A stretch of 64,000 nt of DNA, taken from the NCBI RefSeq assembly GCF_000313915.1, contig NZ_AMYT01000022.1, positions 62,001 through 126,000 of the forward strand. The letters are read 5' to 3'. How positions within the stretch are numbered: the first letter of the stretch is position 1; each line of letters starts with the position of its first letter. Positions 63,730 through 64,000 of the stretch are shown here, piece by piece. The notes beneath the pieces were generated by a model. The model had not been told where the DNA came from. It searched no databases and was given only the letters and a program-made list of their open reading frames with translations. The position numbers and the translations under genes were made by a program. Source of the DNA: Catellicoccus marimammalium M35/04/3. GTDB lineage: Bacteria > Bacillota > Bacilli > Lactobacillales > Catellicoccaceae.

Positions 63730-63999
63730 ATGAAATGGTTATTTTCATATTTGAAAAAATACCCGGGATTACTCATCTTAAATTTAATAGGTATTTCTGG
63801 ATTTATTTTGACCGAATTGGGATTACCAAAATTTCTATCTTATATGGTAGATAACGGAATTTTACCCCATCATAAAACGGTAATTATGCAATGTTTTATC
63901 GGCATGATTTTGTGTATGGTAGTAGGAATTTCTTTAAGTATTTTACTCGAGTGGGTCGTGGCAAAAATTTCAACCACCATCGTTACTAAAATTCGAGGA
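63730..63999 (+). CDS. ABC exporter, N-terminal membrane part (cut by window end)
   Basis: 90 codons visible: M-K-W-L-F-S-Y-L-K-K-Y start, first membrane helix, L-P-K-F-L-S-Y-M-V-D-N-G-I-L-P motif typical of type IV ABC exporters, second helix, then I-S-T-T-I-V-T-K-I-R-G (intracellular loop with the T-x-I-R-x pattern). AAGGAGGG site. The ATPase domain lies beyond the window. Confidence 0.88.
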   Translation, partial: MKWLFSYLKKYPGLLILNLIGISGFILTELGLPKFLSYMVDNGILPHHKTVIMQCFIGMILCMVVGISLSILLEWVVAKISTTIVTKIRG

Positions 64000-64000
64000 G

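Overview
The window comes from an AT-rich Gram-positive bacterium of the Lactobacillales. The best guess is an Enterococcaceae-like lineage, but this is inferred from gene content and not tested. Supporting markers are a sufCDSUB iron-sulfur operon, RpoY next to RNase J, DnaB-DnaI primosome loaders, a T-box in front of pheST, CIRCE-controlled groESL, LacI/CcpA-type operators, and enterocin-A-type immunity-like genes. Coding density is high, Shine-Dalgarno sites are strong, and most convergent gene ends share a bidirectional hairpin terminator. No rRNA, tRNA, CRISPR array, transposase or integrase was recognised.

Layout. 1-3.4 kb: a five-gene operon (beta-lactamase-fold, GlsB-like, GH3-like, SGNH-like and HesB-like proteins). 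Three of these carry recognisable hydrolase folds whose catalytic residues are replaced. Beside it, at 3.4-3.9 kb, lies an EIIA-Glc-like protein without its phosphorylatable histidine. 4-7.9 kb: UppP, a glyoxalase-II-like MBL protein, a UspA protein, a DUF805 protein and a DUF368 (PopT-type) carrier-lipid translocase. 8-13 kb: suf operon. 13.3-16.3 kb: pnuC and groESL. 16.3-26.7 kb: cell-wall amidase, hisS-aspS, a YitT protein, an ECF S component, yabB-yazA, plsC, yutD, a NagD-like HAD protein, a TIGR01906 protein and queH. 26.9-37 kb: a large secreted NPCBM/transglutaminase-like/F5-8C protein and a maltose/maltodextrin block (GH65 maltose phosphorylase, two GH13 enzymes, a DUF1189 protein). 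37-50.6 kb: dnaB-dnaI, DUF177-rpmF, a LisRK/CsrRS-type two-component system, YidC2, acylphosphatase, TrmH, an HD protein, T-box-pheST and a TSUP permease.

50.6-55.6 kb is the accessory island. It holds an orphan type I specificity gene (hsdS), a 10-codon relic of an immunity-like gene, a probable type I toxin-antitoxin locus not seen by ordinary gene calling, one divergent immunity-like gene, and an array of three immunity-like genes and two identical 79-residue membrane peptides built by a 726-bp tandem duplication. 55.6-64 kb returns to housekeeping genes: a MerR-controlled nitroreductase, a Cof phosphatase, deoC-pdp, an alpha/beta hydrolase, a RadC-like protein, a 52-residue Cys/His-tailed peptide, rnjA-rpoY and the start of an ABC exporter.

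How parts connect. UppP and the DUF368 protein both serve undecaprenyl-phosphate recycling. GH65 and the GH13 enzymes turn imported maltodextrins into glucose and glucose-1-phosphate, probably under a LacI-family repressor whose operator fills the promoter spacer. DeoC and Pdp salvage deoxynucleosides. The strongest candidates for undescribed biology are the toxin-antitoxin locus at 52.04-52.41 kb, with a leader ORF whose stop codon abuts the toxin ribosome-binding site, and the cluster of apparently dead hydrolase folds at the left edge.
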